64,000 nt of DNA from contig NZ_CP071129.1 of assembly GCF_017220215.1 (NCBI RefSeq), forward strand, positions 2,728,001 through 2,792,000. Reading direction: 5' to 3'. Source of the DNA: Caballeronia sp. M1242 (GTDB lineage: Bacteria; Pseudomonadota; Gammaproteobacteria; Burkholderiales; Burkholderiaceae). Positions 1 to 8,832 of this stretch are shown here, piece by piece. The notes beneath the pieces were generated by a model. That model saw only the letters and a program-made list of their open reading frames with translations, ran no database searches and was not told the DNA's origin. Numbering within the stretch: position 1 is the first letter of the stretch; every line of letters begins with the position of its first letter. Both the position numbers and the translations under genes were made by a program.

Positions 1-374
1 CCTACTTCGTGGTCGGCAAGTCCGCGCACGGCCCCGCGAAGCCCGCGCCGCTGCCGCCGCCCGTGTTCTTCCCGCTCGAGTCGCTGACAGTCAACCTGCA
101 AGCCGACGACGGCATCATGCATTACCTGCGCGTCGGCCTCACGCTCAAGCTCAAGGACGAGAAAGGCCAAGCCGCGCTCACCGAACGCATGCCGGAAATC
201 CGCAGCCGCATCCTGCTGCTGCTCTCCGCCAAACATCCGGACGACCTCGCGGGCATCGACGGCAAACGCAAGCTCGCCGACGAACTGCGCGCAACCGTCG
301 AAGCCGCCGCCAGCACGCCCGAGCAACCGGCGCACATCCAGGAAGTGCTCTTTACTGAATTCGTCGTTCAGTAA
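1..374 (+). CDS. fliL: Flagellar basal body-associated protein FliL, 3' part
   Basis: This is the C-terminal part of FliL; the reading frame is open through base 1, so the N-terminal cytoplasmic tail and the single transmembrane helix lie outside the window. The visible ~124 residues contain the conserved periplasmic segment (FFPLESLTVNLQ, then YLRVGLTLKL) and the usual C-terminal stretch ending in LFTEFVVQ. FliL is an inner-membrane protein that surrounds the stator units and supports motor torque. It is 33 nt upstream of fliM and clearly the first visible gene of a fliLMNOPQR run. Identification is from the conserved strand pattern and its position. Confidence 0.93.
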   Translation, partial: YFVVGKSAHGPAKPAPLPPPVFFPLESLTVNLQADDGIMHYLRVGLTLKLKDEKGQAALTERMPEIRSRILLLLSAKHPDDLAGIDGKRKLADELRATVEAAASTPEQPAHIQEVLFTEFVVQ

Positions 375-407
375 GCGCCCGGCACCCAATCAAGGAACGA
401 GAGAGTC

Positions 408-1409
408 ATGGGCCACGAAGAGTTCATGTCGCAAGAGGAGGTCGATGCCCTCCTCAAGGGCGTCACCGGCGAGATCGACCAGGTCTCCGACGAAAACAAG
501 CCAGCCGGCGTGCGTCCGTACAACATCGCGACGCAGGAACGCATCGTCCGCGGCCGGATGCCCGGCCTCGAAATCATCAACGACCGCTTCGCGCGCCTCA
601 TGCGCGTGGGCATCTTCAACTTCATGCGGCGTTCGGCGGAAATCTCCGTCGGCCCGGTGAAGGTGCAGAAGTACAGCGAATTCACGCGCAATCTGCCGAT
701 CCCGACCAACCTCAACCTGGTCCATGTGAAGCCTCTGCGCGGCACGTCGCTGTTCGTGTTCGATCCGAACCTCGTGTTCTTCGTCGTGGATAACCTCTTC
801 GGCGGCGACGGGCGGTTTCATACGCGCGTCGAAGGCCGCGAGTTCACGCAGACCGAGCAGCGCATCATCCACAAGCTGCTGAACCTCGTGTTCGAGCATT
901 ACGCGGCCTCGTGGCGCAGCGTGCGCCCGCTCCAGTTCGAGTACATGCGCTCGGAGATGCACACGCAGTTCGCCAACGTCGCGACGCCGAACGAAATCGT
1001 CATCGTGACGCAGTTCACCATCGAGTTCGGTTCCATCGGCGGAACGCTGCACATCTGCTTCCCGTACTCGATGATCGAGCCGATCCGCGACGTGCTCTCC
1101 TCGCCGATTCAGGGCGAAGCGCTCGAAGTGGACCGCCGCTGGGTGCGTGTGCTCTCGCAGCAGGTGCAGTCGGCCGAAGTGGAACTGACGGTGGATCTCG
1201 CCGAGATTCGCTCGTCGTTCGCGAAGCTGCTCAACATGCGCGCGGGCGATGTCTTGCCGATCGACATTCCCGAGCAGGTCGTCGCGAAAGTGGACGGCGT
1301 GCCGGTGATGGAATGCGGTTACGGAATTTTCAATGGTCAATATGCGCTGCGTGTCCAGAACATGATCAGCAGCGCCAGCGATTCGACGAAGGAAGGTAGT
1401 TATGAGTGA
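408..1409 (+). CDS. fliM: Flagellar motor switch protein FliM
   Basis: FliM is the middle component of the flagellar C-ring and binds CheY-P to reverse rotation. The 333-residue product has the N-terminal CheY-binding signature (MSQEEVDALL) near residue 5, the central GGxG-containing CheC-like domain (LFGGDGRFHTRVEGREFT) and a C-terminal SpoA domain that packs with FliN. Length is normal for the family. The ATG at 408 follows an AAGGAACGAG ribosome-binding region. The 3' end overlaps fliN by 8 nt, so the two are translationally linked. Confidence 0.97.
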   Translation: MGHEEFMSQEEVDALLKGVTGEIDQVSDENKPAGVRPYNIATQERIVRGRMPGLEIINDRFARLMRVGIFNFMRRSAEISVGPVKVQKYSEFTRNLPIPTNLNLVHVKPLRGTSLFVFDPNLVFFVVDNLFGGDGRFHTRVEGREFTQTEQRIIHKLLNLVFEHYAASWRSVRPLQFEYMRSEMHTQFANVATPNEIVIVTQFTIEFGSIGGTLHICFPYSMIEPIRDVLSSPIQGEALEVDRRWVRVLSQQVQSAEVELTVDLAEIRSSFAKLLNMRAGDVLPIDIPEQVVAKVDGVPVMECGYGIFNGQYALRVQNMISSASDSTKEGSYE

Positions 1410-1836
1410 TCTGATGCAGGAAGGCACCCAGCCCGGCGCGACCGACATGAAAGACGAAGAACTCTCGATGGACGATTGGGCGAGCGCGCTTGCCGAACAG
1501 AACGGCAACGAAGCGCCGGTCGCATCGGCGGGCGTGTTTCAGCCGCTGTCGAAGGCCGCGGCGCCCTCGACGCGCAACGACATCGACATGATTCTCGACA
1601 TCCCCGTGCAGATGACGGTGGAACTCGGGCGCACGAAGATCGCGATCCGCAACCTGCTGCAACTGGCGCAGGGCTCGGTCGTGGAACTGGACGGCCTCGC
1701 AGGCGAGCCGATGGACGTGCTCGTGAATGGCTGTCTGATCGCGCAGGGCGAAGTGGTGGTCGTGAACGACAAGTTCGGCATTCGCCTGACGGACATCATC
1801 ACGCCGTCCGAACGTATCCGGAAGCTGAATCGATGA
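1402..1836 (+). CDS. fliN: Flagellar motor switch protein FliN
   Basis: FliN forms the lower part of the C-ring and docks the FliH export ATPase complex. The 144-residue product has a variable acidic N-terminus (DEELSMDDWASALAEQ) and a conserved C-terminal SpoA domain from about residue 60 (DIPVQMTVELGRTKI, GEPMDVLVNG, GEVVVVNDKFGIRLTDI), which is diagnostic. It starts inside the end of fliM after an AAGGTAG ribosome-binding site, and its TGA stop overlaps the fliO ATG in an ATGA arrangement, so fliM-fliN-fliO are coupled. Confidence 0.97.
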   Translation: MSDLMQEGTQPGATDMKDEELSMDDWASALAEQNGNEAPVASAGVFQPLSKAAAPSTRNDIDMILDIPVQMTVELGRTKIAIRNLLQLAQGSVVELDGLAGEPMDVLVNGCLIAQGEVVVVNDKFGIRLTDIITPSERIRKLNR

Positions 1837-2348
1837 AACGCCTCGCCACCGTTGTCGTGTTGGCCGCGCCGATGTTCGCCCATGCCGCCGACATGAACGC
1901 CGTGAATCATGCCGCGCAGATCGCCTCGGGCGTCGGCGCAGGCAGCGCGGTGCCGTCGCTCGGCTTCGGCGCGGTGCTGCAAACGCTGCTCGGGCTCGCC
2001 GTCGTGATCGGCTTCGTGTTCGGCTGCGCATGGCTCGCCCGCAAGTTCGGCTATCAGGGCGGCAAGCGCAGCGGGCTCGTCAAGGTGGTGGGCGGCGCAT
2101 CGCTCGGCAACAAGGAGCGCGTGGCAGTGGTCGAAGTCGGCGATACGTGGCTCGTGCTCGGCGCAGGCCCCGGCAATGTGCGGCTTCTGCACACGATGCC
2201 CGCCGGTTCTGCCGAAGCGGAAGTGCCGGCCGGCGTTGCGGGATCGCCCGCGCAAACGTTGCCGGGTTCGTTCGGCCAGCGCTTTCGCGATGCGCTCGCC
2301 GGCGAAGCGAACAAGCGGCTCCAGAAGTTCGTCAGTACCGGCAAGTAA
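1833..2348 (+). CDS. fliO: Flagellar biosynthesis protein FliO
   Basis: FliO is a membrane protein that helps assemble the FliP ring of the flagellar export gate. The 171-residue product starts at the ATG overlapping the fliN stop; the frame is open further upstream but that extension lies over fliN. It has an N-terminal signal-like segment (MKRLATVVVLAAPMFAHA), one transmembrane helix at about residues 45-67 (VLQTLLGLAVVIGFVFGCAWLARKF) and a cytoplasmic FliO domain with a GNKERVAVVEVG motif. Sequence conservation of FliO is low across bacteria, so the call rests on architecture and gene order. Confidence 0.93.
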   Translation: MKRLATVVVLAAPMFAHAADMNAVNHAAQIASGVGAGSAVPSLGFGAVLQTLLGLAVVIGFVFGCAWLARKFGYQGGKRSGLVKVVGGASLGNKERVAVVEVGDTWLVLGAGPGNVRLLHTMPAGSAEAEVPAGVAGSPAQTLPGSFGQRFRDALAGEANKRLQKFVSTGK

Positions 2349-2370
2349 AGCCTGTTCGTTCAGCCGATTC

Positions 2371-2402
2371 ATCGGGCGTGCTCCGCAAGGGCCACGCCCG
2401 AT
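2371..2402 (+). terminator. Terminator-like hairpin between fliO and fliP
   Basis: A perfect 10-bp stem (ATCGGGCGTG at 2371-2380 with CACGCCCGAT at 2393-2402) encloses a 12-nt loop and is followed by TTGCTTTGG rather than a clean U-tract. It sits 23 nt after the fliO stop in a 174-nt gap that precedes the small ORF and fliP. It could weaken read-through from fliLMNO into fliPQR, or protect the upstream transcript. Confidence 0.5.
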
Positions 2403-2522
2403 TTGCTTTGGGCGACGCGCTCTCGCAATAGAACGAGTTAGCGCCGAATTGCCCTTCTGTTCGCGCCATCGTTTGCGGCCGGGATAGTCAACAATTCATG
2501 CTATCGAAAGAGGCAGGACATC

Positions 2523-2609
2523 ATGGCTATCACATTCGTCATTTTTCAGAGTCAGCGGCTTGGCGACGCGCTCAAGCGTCTCATGCAGTTCGTCGGCGGG
2601 AGCAAGTAA
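2523..2609 (+). CDS. Possible 28-codon leader ORF coupled to fliP
   Basis: An ATG at 2523 preceded by a purine-rich GAAAGAGGCAGGA opens a 28-codon frame (starts [13 protein letters not shown], ends QFVGGSK) whose TAA stop shares its last base with the fliP ATG (TAATG). That is the classic geometry of translational coupling. I do not recognise the peptide; it is amphipathic and basic at the end. It may be a leader that couples fliP translation, or an accidental frame. Only cross-species conservation could decide. Confidence 0.4.
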   Translation: MAITFVIFQSQRLGDALKRLMQFVGGSK

Positions 2610-3379
2610 TGCAGGTCGGTCGTCACATCGCGCGGGGCGTGAAGCTCGCGCTTCCGGTTGTCATCGCGCTGTCGCCGCTCGCGGCCCTCGCGCAGAGCAC
2701 GGCGGGTTTGCCCGCGTTCAACACGAGCCCCGGCCCCAACGGCGGCACGACATATTCGCTCAGCGTGCAGACCATGCTGCTGCTGACGATGCTCTCGTTC
2801 CTGCCCGCGATGGTCCTGATGATGACGAGCTTCACGCGCATCATCATCGTGCTGTCGCTGTTGCGCCAGGCGCTCGGCACGTCGAGCACGCCGCCGAATC
2901 AGGTGCTCGTCGGCCTCGCGCTCTTTCTCTCGTTCTTCGTGATGTCGCCGGTGCTGGACCGCGCCTACAACGACGCGTACAAACCCTTCTCCGAAGGCCA
3001 GATCGCGATGGATCAGGCCATGACGCGCGGCGTCGCGCCCTTCAAGCAGTTCATGCTGAAGCAGACGCGCGAATCCGATCTCGCGTTGTTCGCCCGCATT
3101 TCGAAGGCTCCGCCGATGAACGGCCCGGAAGACGTGCCGCTTTCGCTGCTCGTGCCGTCGTTCATCACGAGCGAGCTGAAGACTGGTTTCCAGATCGGCT
3201 TCACGATCTTCATTCCGTTCCTCATCATCGATATGGTGGTGGCGAGCGTGCTGATGTCGATGGGCATGATGATGGTGTCGCCCACGACTATCGCGCTGCC
3301 TTTCAAGCTGATGCTGTTCGTGCTCGTCGATGGCTGGCAGTTGCTCATCGGCTCGCTGGCTCAAAGTTTCGTATCGTAA
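2609..3379 (+). CDS. fliP: Flagellar export gate protein FliP
   Basis: FliP forms the core pentamer of the flagellar type III export gate. The 256-residue product begins with a signal peptide ([17 protein letters not shown]), then has family-typical transmembrane segments including [31 protein letters not shown] (in that order from about residue 55) and the conserved RDSDLALF-like motif (here [12 protein letters not shown]), with the C-terminal helices [17 protein letters not shown] and [14 protein letters not shown]. The ATG at 2609 overlaps the stop of the small upstream frame; the frame is open further upstream, but that extension has no recognisable homology and overlaps the small ORF. 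Confidence 0.96.
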   Translation: MQVGRHIARGVKLALPVVIALSPLAALAQSTAGLPAFNTSPGPNGGTTYSLSVQTMLLLTMLSFLPAMVLMMTSFTRIIIVLSLLRQALGTSSTPPNQVLVGLALFLSFFVMSPVLDRAYNDAYKPFSEGQIAMDQAMTRGVAPFKQFMLKQTRESDLALFARISKAPPMNGPEDVPLSLLVPSFITSELKTGFQIGFTIFIPFLIIDMVVASVLMSMGMMMVSPTTIALPFKLMLFVLVDGWQLLIGSLAQSFVS

Positions 3380-3389
3380 GGAGACGCGC

Positions 3390-3659
3390 ATGACACCCGA
3401 ATCCGTCATGACGATGGCGCATCAGGCGATGGTCGTCGCGCTGTTGCTCGCCGCGCCGTTGCTCTTGGTCGCGCTCGTCGTGGGTCTCGTCGTGAGCCTG
3501 TTTCAGGCGGCCACGCAGATCAACGAATCGACGCTCTCGTTCATTCCGAAGCTGATCGCGGTGGCCGTGACGCTCGTGATCGCCGGACCGTGGATGCTCT
3601 CGACGCTGCTCGACTACATGCGCCACGTGTTCACGATCACGCCCGCGATCACGGGCTAA
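3390..3659 (+). CDS. fliQ: Flagellar export gate protein FliQ
   Basis: FliQ is a small two-helix subunit that packs around the FliP-FliR core of the export gate. The 89-residue product has the expected length, two long hydrophobic helices (about residues 13-40 and 50-75) and the conserved loop FQAATQINESTLSFIPK. The start follows a strong TAAGGAGA ribosome-binding site located over the fliP stop, 10 nt after fliP ends. Confidence 0.97.
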   Translation: MTPESVMTMAHQAMVVALLLAAPLLLVALVVGLVVSLFQAATQINESTLSFIPKLIAVAVTLVIAGPWMLSTLLDYMRHVFTITPAITG

Positions 3660-3667
3660 AGCGTTCG

Positions 3668-4462
3668 ATGTTTTCCGTCACCTACGCGCAACTGAACGGC
3701 TGGCTCACCGCGTTCCTGTGGCCGTTCGTGCGCATTCTCGCGCTCCTCGCCACCGCGCCAGTGCTGAGCCACATGGCGATACCGGCGCGCGTGAAGATCG
3801 CGCTTGGAGCGTTCATCACGCTGATCGTCGCGCCGACCTTGCCCGCGATGCCGCAAACCACGGTGTTCTCGGCGGCGGGCATCTGGATCATCGTCAATCA
3901 GTTTCTGATCGGCGCGGCCATCGGCATGACGATGCAGATCGCATTCGCCGCCGTCGATGCCGCGGGCGAGTTCATCGGCCAGCAGATGGGCCTCGGCTTT
4001 GCGATGCTTTACGATCCGCGCGAGGGCGGCAATGCGGTGGTCATCTCGCGCTATCTGAACACGCTCGCGATGCTCGCGTTTCTCGTGTTCGACGGCCATC
4101 TGCAGTTGATCAGCGCGCTCGTGACGACGTTCCAGAACGTGCCGATCGAGGCGAACGTGGTGGCGGCGGCATCGCATGCGCAGGGCTGGCGCGTGCTTGT
4201 CGGCTATGGGACCAGTATTTTCGGCACGGGCCTGCTGCTTTCGCTGCCGATCGTGGCGGCGCTGCTCATCTCTAATCTGGCGCTGGGCATTCTGAATCGG
4301 GCGGCGCCGCAGATCGGAATCTTTCAGGTGGGATTCCCGATCACGATGCTGGTCGGCTTGCTGCTCTTGCAGCTCATGTTGCCTAACCTGATGCCGTTCT
4401 TCTTGCGCATCTTCGATGCGGGTATCGCGCAGGTCGGGCGGGTGGCTGGGGCGCTTTATTGA
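3668..4462 (+). CDS. fliR: Flagellar export gate protein FliR
   Basis: FliR completes the FliP5-FliQ4-FliR1 export gate. The 264-residue product (ATG at 3668) is polytopic, with helices through FLWPFVRILALLATAPVLS, IALGAFITLIVAPTLP and the C-terminal ITMLVGLLLLQLMLPNLMPFF, plus the conserved GEFIGQQMGLGFA loop. Spacing to fliQ is 8 nt. It is the last gene of the plus-strand fli run; the following ~960 bases are a repeat region. Confidence 0.96.
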   Translation: MFSVTYAQLNGWLTAFLWPFVRILALLATAPVLSHMAIPARVKIALGAFITLIVAPTLPAMPQTTVFSAAGIWIIVNQFLIGAAIGMTMQIAFAAVDAAGEFIGQQMGLGFAMLYDPREGGNAVVISRYLNTLAMLAFLVFDGHLQLISALVTTFQNVPIEANVVAAASHAQGWRVLVGYGTSIFGTGLLLSLPIVAALLISNLALGILNRAAPQIGIFQVGFPITMLVGLLLLQLMLPNLMPFFLRIFDAGIAQVGRVAGALY

Positions 4463-5426
4463 GCTTTGGGCGGCGACGGGATGCCGCCTCGGTGTTTGGT
4501 TTGTTGCCTGCCACGTTATCGGTTGGTCGACGCACGTATCTCGGCGCGGCGGTCGAATCCGCAGACCGACTGTCAGCAACGAAGTTGCGCCACTGTCGTC
4601 GCGCGATGCCGGGGACAGCAACGGGGCACCGCTCTTTCGCGCAACGCCCCGCGAACACCGCGCGCTTGTCCGCCCGGTTCGAAACGTCTGCCACTTCCTT
4701 AGCGTCTCATCGGTCGATCGACGCGCGTTTCTCATTGCGGCGCTCGACACGGTAGACCGCCCGTCAGCAACGAAGCTGCGCCACCGTCGTCGTGCGATGC
4801 CAGAGAAACATCGGGCACCGCTCTTTTGCGCAATGTCCCGCGAACTACTATCGCTTTCAGCGAAATCGCGCGCTTATGCGTCCGGTTCAACGTCTGCCAC
4901 TTCCTTCGCACGCCATCGGTCGATCGACACTCGTATCTGATTGCGGCGGTCGAGACGGCAGACCGACTTCGGCAAGGAAGTTGCGCCACTGTCGTTGTGC
5001 GATGCCAGAGGCAGCAACAGGGCGCCGCTCTGCCGAGCAACACCCCGCGAATACCGCGCGCTAACCCTTCCGGTTCAGCCTGTGCTACTTCTCTCCGACT
5101 TCATCGATCGTTCGACACGCATATCCACTCGCGGCGATCGAGAGGGCATACCGACCGTCAGCAACGACGCTACGCCTTCGTCCTCGTGCGATGCCGGAAA
5201 CGACGACGGGGCACCGCTCTCCCGAGCAACGCCCCGCAAACTGTTATCGGCTTCAGCGACCCGTGCCTTCATTCGTCCGGTTCAACGTCTACAGTCGAGA
5301 CGGCAGACCGACCGACAGCAACGACGCTACGCCTTTGTCGTCGCGCGGCGCCGAAAACAACAACGGGGCAAAGCTCTCCCGAACCATGCCCCGCAACCTA
5401 CTACCGCTTTCCGCCAAACCGCCCGC
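4463..5426. repeat. Degenerate tandem repeat array between fliR and flgL
   Basis: No gene is supported here. About five imperfect copies of a 155-205 bp unit run head to tail. The landmark CAGCAACGAAGTTGCGCCAC-like motif (also as CAGCAACGACGCTACGCC) recurs near 4574, 4764, 4970, 5158 and 5314, each time followed by GTCGTCGYGCGATGCC and an ACGGGGCACCGCTCT-like segment. Each of the first four copies is preceded by a CGGTCGATCGACRCGYRT-like segment. The open frames crossing the array have no recognisable protein, and their reading frame shifts between copies. The copies differ by many substitutions and small indels, so the array is old. Confidence 0.75.
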
Positions 5427-6665
5427 TTACCCGCCCAGATAATCGAACAACGACATCTTTTGAATCTGCGTGAACGCCATCTGCGCCGCCTGAAGCGAGT
5501 TCTGCGTCAACTCATACGAGCTGATCGACGAAACCAGGTCGATCTGCGTCAGGTTCGCCAGATCCGATGCGTTCTGCGTCTGCGTCGTCTGCATCGCCGT
5601 CTGCGTCGATTGAATCTGCTGCTCGCGTCCGCCCACCACGGTCTGCGCCGCCAGCACGTTGTTGAACGTGTTGGTGATCTTCGTGCCTGCGGTCGTCAGC
5701 GCGTTGGTCAGCGCGGCATGCGCGCTGTCCGATCCGGTCGGTTGCTTCAGCGCGCTCACGAGGTTGTCGAGCGTCGCGAAGATATCGTTGTTGCCCGCGG
5801 TCGCGGGCTGCACCGTGAAGCTGTCGCCATTGCCGGGCGCGCCCGCAACGGACACCTTCTGGCCGCCGACCGTGATGTCGGCGCTGCCCGTGTATGCGGT
5901 CGGCGTCGTCGGCAACGATGAGTCCGCCGGCACCGCCGTGACCGTGTAGCTCGTCGTGCCCGCGGTGGCATCGACGGCGAACTGGATCGTGTACGTGCTG
6001 CCGTTATTCGGATTGCTCGGGTCGGAGACGCTCACGCCGCTGATCGTGCCCGTGCCCGTGTTCGTGGCAGCCGCGCTCGAAACAGGCGTGCTTTCCGTCG
6101 GCGATACACTGCCGAAAATCGACTGGCCCGGGTCGCCTACCGCAATCGAACGTCCTGCGCTGATCTGCACCGTGCGCTGGCCGGCATCGCCCGAATAGGT
6201 CGCGCCGACACCCGACGGGTTGTTCGTGTACGGCTGCGTGCCGCCCTTGAGGCCCGAGAAAATGTAATTGCCGTCGCTGTCCGTGGTGTTCGCGATGTTC
6301 ATGAGCTGATCGCGATAGCCCTGAATCGCATTGGCGATGGCTGAGCGGTTCGCGTCGGTCAGCGAGCCGTCGCCGGCCTGCACGAGCTTCGTCTTGATGC
6401 TTTGCATCACGTCGCTCACGTCGCTCAGCGTGGAGTCTTCCTGTTGCAGCGAGGAGAGCGCCTTCGTCTGATTCGTGCCGTATTGCGTGAGCGCGTTGCC
6501 CTGCATCGTGAGCTGCACGGCCTGCGCCGCGCCGAGCGGATCGTCGGACGCGGTCATGATGCGCTTGCCCGACGAGATCTGCTGATACATGGACGCCAGC
6601 GTGCTCTGCTGGTCGCTCATGGAAGCGACGTTCAGATTGAAATACTGGGAACTGGAAATGCGCAT
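5427..6665 (-). CDS. flgL: Flagellar hook-filament junction protein FlgL (HAP3)
   Basis: FlgL is the second junction protein between hook and filament, secreted through the flagellar export apparatus. The 412-residue product has flagellin-like helical ends: the N-terminal MRISSSQYFNLNVASMSDQQ and SGKRIMTASDDPLGAAQAVQL signature, and a C-terminal heptad helix ending in AQMAFTQIQKMSLFDYLGG. The central part (about residues 190-290) is Ser/Thr/Gly-rich and variable. It follows flgK with 11 nt between them and shares the upstream FliA promoter. Confidence 0.95.
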   Translation of the reverse strand: MRISSSQYFNLNVASMSDQQSTLASMYQQISSGKRIMTASDDPLGAAQAVQLTMQGNALTQYGTNQTKALSSLQQEDSTLSDVSDVMQSIKTKLVQAGDGSLTDANRSAIANAIQGYRDQLMNIANTTDSDGNYIFSGLKGGTQPYTNNPSGVGATYSGDAGQRTVQISAGRSIAVGDPGQSIFGSVSPTESTPVSSAAATNTGTGTISGVSVSDPSNPNNGSTYTIQFAVDATAGTTSYTVTAVPADSSLPTTPTAYTGSADITVGGQKVSVAGAPGNGDSFTVQPATAGNNDIFATLDNLVSALKQPTGSDSAHAALTNALTTAGTKITNTFNNVLAAQTVVGGREQQIQSTQTAMQTTQTQNASDLANLTQIDLVSSISSYELTQNSLQAAQMAFTQIQKMSLFDYLGG

Positions 6666-6676
6666 CGCGAGTTGCC

Positions 6677-8614
6677 TCAGTTGAAGATGCCGAGCAGCGT
6701 CTGGAACAGCGACGACGCGGTCTGAATCACCTTGCTGTTCGCCTGATAGAGCTGCTGATACTGGATAAGGTTGGCCGCTTCCTCGTTCAGGTTCACGCCT
6801 TGCACGGACTGCTGTGCCGCTGTCGCCTGATTGAGCAGCGCCGTCTGCGACGAACTCGTCGCCTTGAGCTGATTGGCCTGGTTGCCGATGTCGTTCACGT
6901 AGCTCGCGTACGAACCCGTGAGCGTATCGGTGCCGCCGTTGAGCGACTTCGCCGAGACGAGGTTCGCCATCGCGAGCGCGTTGCTGCCGTCGCTCGTGCC
7001 GCCCTTGTTGGCGGCGATGTTGAACACGTCCTTGTCGGCGGGGACGCCGCTCAATGTGGCGCTCACGCCGTTGGACGTGATCGTGAGTCCCTTAGAGGCG
7101 TCGTACGGAATTGTCGAATTCGCGGTGTACGCGGTGCCGTTCACGGTCACATCGACGTTCGACGTGAAGCCGCCTGCGGCCTTGTCGTACGTGAGCGAGA
7201 TGTTCGACGGCATGCTGTAGCCCGCCGCCACCGTCGCCGACGTGATCGAGCCGGTGCCCGTGTTCGAGGTCGATGCCGAGCTCACCGCGGGCGATGCCGC
7301 CGCGATCGCGGTGGGGCTCTTGGTGGTCAGCGCGAAGTTGTCGAGCGCGCCGCGCGTCGGCTGAATGCTGAAGGAGTCGCCCTTCTGCATCGTGCCGGAC
7401 ACGGTAATGTTGAGGCCGTCGAACGTGCCGCTGTTGGCCGGCGGCGTAATGCTGCCGAGCGACTTGCCCGACGTCGGATCGGTTACTTCGTAGTCCGTAC
7501 CGTTGTACGTCAGATTGTAATCGCCCGTGGAAGGCTGCGACGCGTCGGCGAACGAGACGGCCACGCTGCCGCTGCCCTTGTTGCGCGCGTCGGAATACAC
7601 GCTGGGCGTGCCGGTCGAAAAGAGCGCGCCGCCTGCGTTGCCGCTCAGGTCGAGGCCGAGCGCGTTCTGGCTATTCAGTTGCGAGGCGAAGCTCGTCGCG
7701 ATGGCGCCGAGTTGCGCCTGCGCGGGATCGAGCGTCTGCGTGCGGAAGTCGATCAGGCCGCCCACGACACCGCCCGTCAGCGCGGAGTTGTCGATGTACT
7801 GCGTGTTCGCGGCGGTCTGCGGCGTGCCGTCGGTGCGCTTGAACGCGACGGTCAGCTCGCTCGGATCGGAGGGCGACGTCACCGTTTGCAGGCCGTACTG
7901 CGTATTGCCGACGACGAGCGGCTGCCCGTTGCCGATGAACACGTTGTAGTTGCCGTCCTGCTGCACCACTTGCACGCCGATCATCGAACTGAGGTTCGTC
8001 ACGGCCTGATCGCGTTGATCGAGCAACTGGTTCGGCTGCTGGCCCGACGCGCTTGCACCGTTGATCTGCTTGTTGAGATCGGCGATTTGCTGCGCGTAGT
8101 TGTTGATGGACGAGACGGCGCTCGACAGTTGCGTGTTGACGCTCTGGCGCAGCTGGTCGTATTGCTCGCCGGCGGAGGTCATCTGGTCGGCGAGCGTCTG
8201 CGCGCTGCTGACGAGCGACTGGCGCGAGGCGGTGCTGCTCGGCGAGTTCGCCACCGATTGCAGGCCGGAGAAATAGTTGCTGACGCCCGCCGCGATGCCC
8301 GACGTCGGATCGCCGACGAGGTTGTTGAGCTGCGAGAGCATCGTGTAATAGGTGTTCGCCGCGCTGCTCGCCGACTGCGTGTTGTTGACTTGCGTCGTCA
8401 GGTACTGGCTGTACTGTCGCGTGACGGTGACGGTCTGCACGCCATTGCCGAGATAGCCGGAGCCGGTGCTTTGACCGGACGCTTCCTGGTACGCGACCTT
8501 CTCCAGCGTATAACCGGGCGTTGCGGCGTTGCTGATGTTCTGGCCGGTCGTCGTGAGGCCCCACTGGGCCGCATTCAGGCCCGACAAGCCGATGTTGATG
8601 ATGTTGTTGGACAT
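6677..8614 (-). CDS. flgK: Flagellar hook-associated protein FlgK (HAP1)
   Basis: FlgK forms the first hook-filament junction layer. The 645-residue protein begins with the conserved rod/hook N-terminal signature (INIGLSGLNAAQWGLTTTGQNISNAATPGYT) and ends with the flagellar C-terminal domain (GVNLNEEAANLIQYQQLYQANSKVIQTA). The centre is long and rich in Ser, Thr, Gly and Asn, as is usual for the surface domain. A sigma-28 promoter match lies about 40 nt upstream of the ATG, so flgKL is a late operon. Confidence 0.96.
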   Translation of the reverse strand: MSNNIINIGLSGLNAAQWGLTTTGQNISNAATPGYTLEKVAYQEASGQSTGSGYLGNGVQTVTVTRQYSQYLTTQVNNTQSASSAANTYYTMLSQLNNLVGDPTSGIAAGVSNYFSGLQSVANSPSSTASRQSLVSSAQTLADQMTSAGEQYDQLRQSVNTQLSSAVSSINNYAQQIADLNKQINGASASGQQPNQLLDQRDQAVTNLSSMIGVQVVQQDGNYNVFIGNGQPLVVGNTQYGLQTVTSPSDPSELTVAFKRTDGTPQTAANTQYIDNSALTGGVVGGLIDFRTQTLDPAQAQLGAIATSFASQLNSQNALGLDLSGNAGGALFSTGTPSVYSDARNKGSGSVAVSFADASQPSTGDYNLTYNGTDYEVTDPTSGKSLGSITPPANSGTFDGLNITVSGTMQKGDSFSIQPTRGALDNFALTTKSPTAIAAASPAVSSASTSNTGTGSITSATVAAGYSMPSNISLTYDKAAGGFTSNVDVTVNGTAYTANSTIPYDASKGLTITSNGVSATLSGVPADKDVFNIAANKGGTSDGSNALAMANLVSAKSLNGGTDTLTGSYASYVNDIGNQANQLKATSSSQTALLNQATAAQQSVQGVNLNEEAANLIQYQQLYQANSKVIQTASSLFQTLLGIFN

Positions 8615-8654
8615 GCACGAATCCTTTTCTGGCGCTGCCGCTTGATTGCACGTT

Positions 8655-8681
8655 ATATCGGCTGTTCGCCGGGGAAATTTA
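8655..8681 (-). promoter_or_regulatory. FliA (sigma-28) promoter for flgK-flgL
   Basis: Read on the minus strand the site is TAAA, 15 nt, GCCGATAT. This matches the sigma-28 consensus (TAAA-N15-GCCGATAA) at 11 of 12 positions with optimal spacing. It lies 40 nt upstream of the flgK start codon, the expected place for a class 3 flagellar promoter. Confidence 0.85.
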
Positions 8682-8832
8682 ATGGTTTCCTTTTTGATGC
8701 TTTTCGGTTTTCGCCTGCGGCGGGCGTTGTTTGGGTTCTTGCATTTTGCTTCGGACGTTGCGGTTGGTATGCGGCGATGTGCGGGGGGTTCTTGGGCTAA
8801 TTCTCAGGTTTGGTTCTGTTTTGCTGCCGCTC

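Noticed and set aside
4416..5473. Open frames of 174 and 215 codons in the fliR-flgL gap
   Set aside because: They run across a degenerate tandem repeat whose copies use different frames, so the openness comes from repeat composition and not from coding selection.
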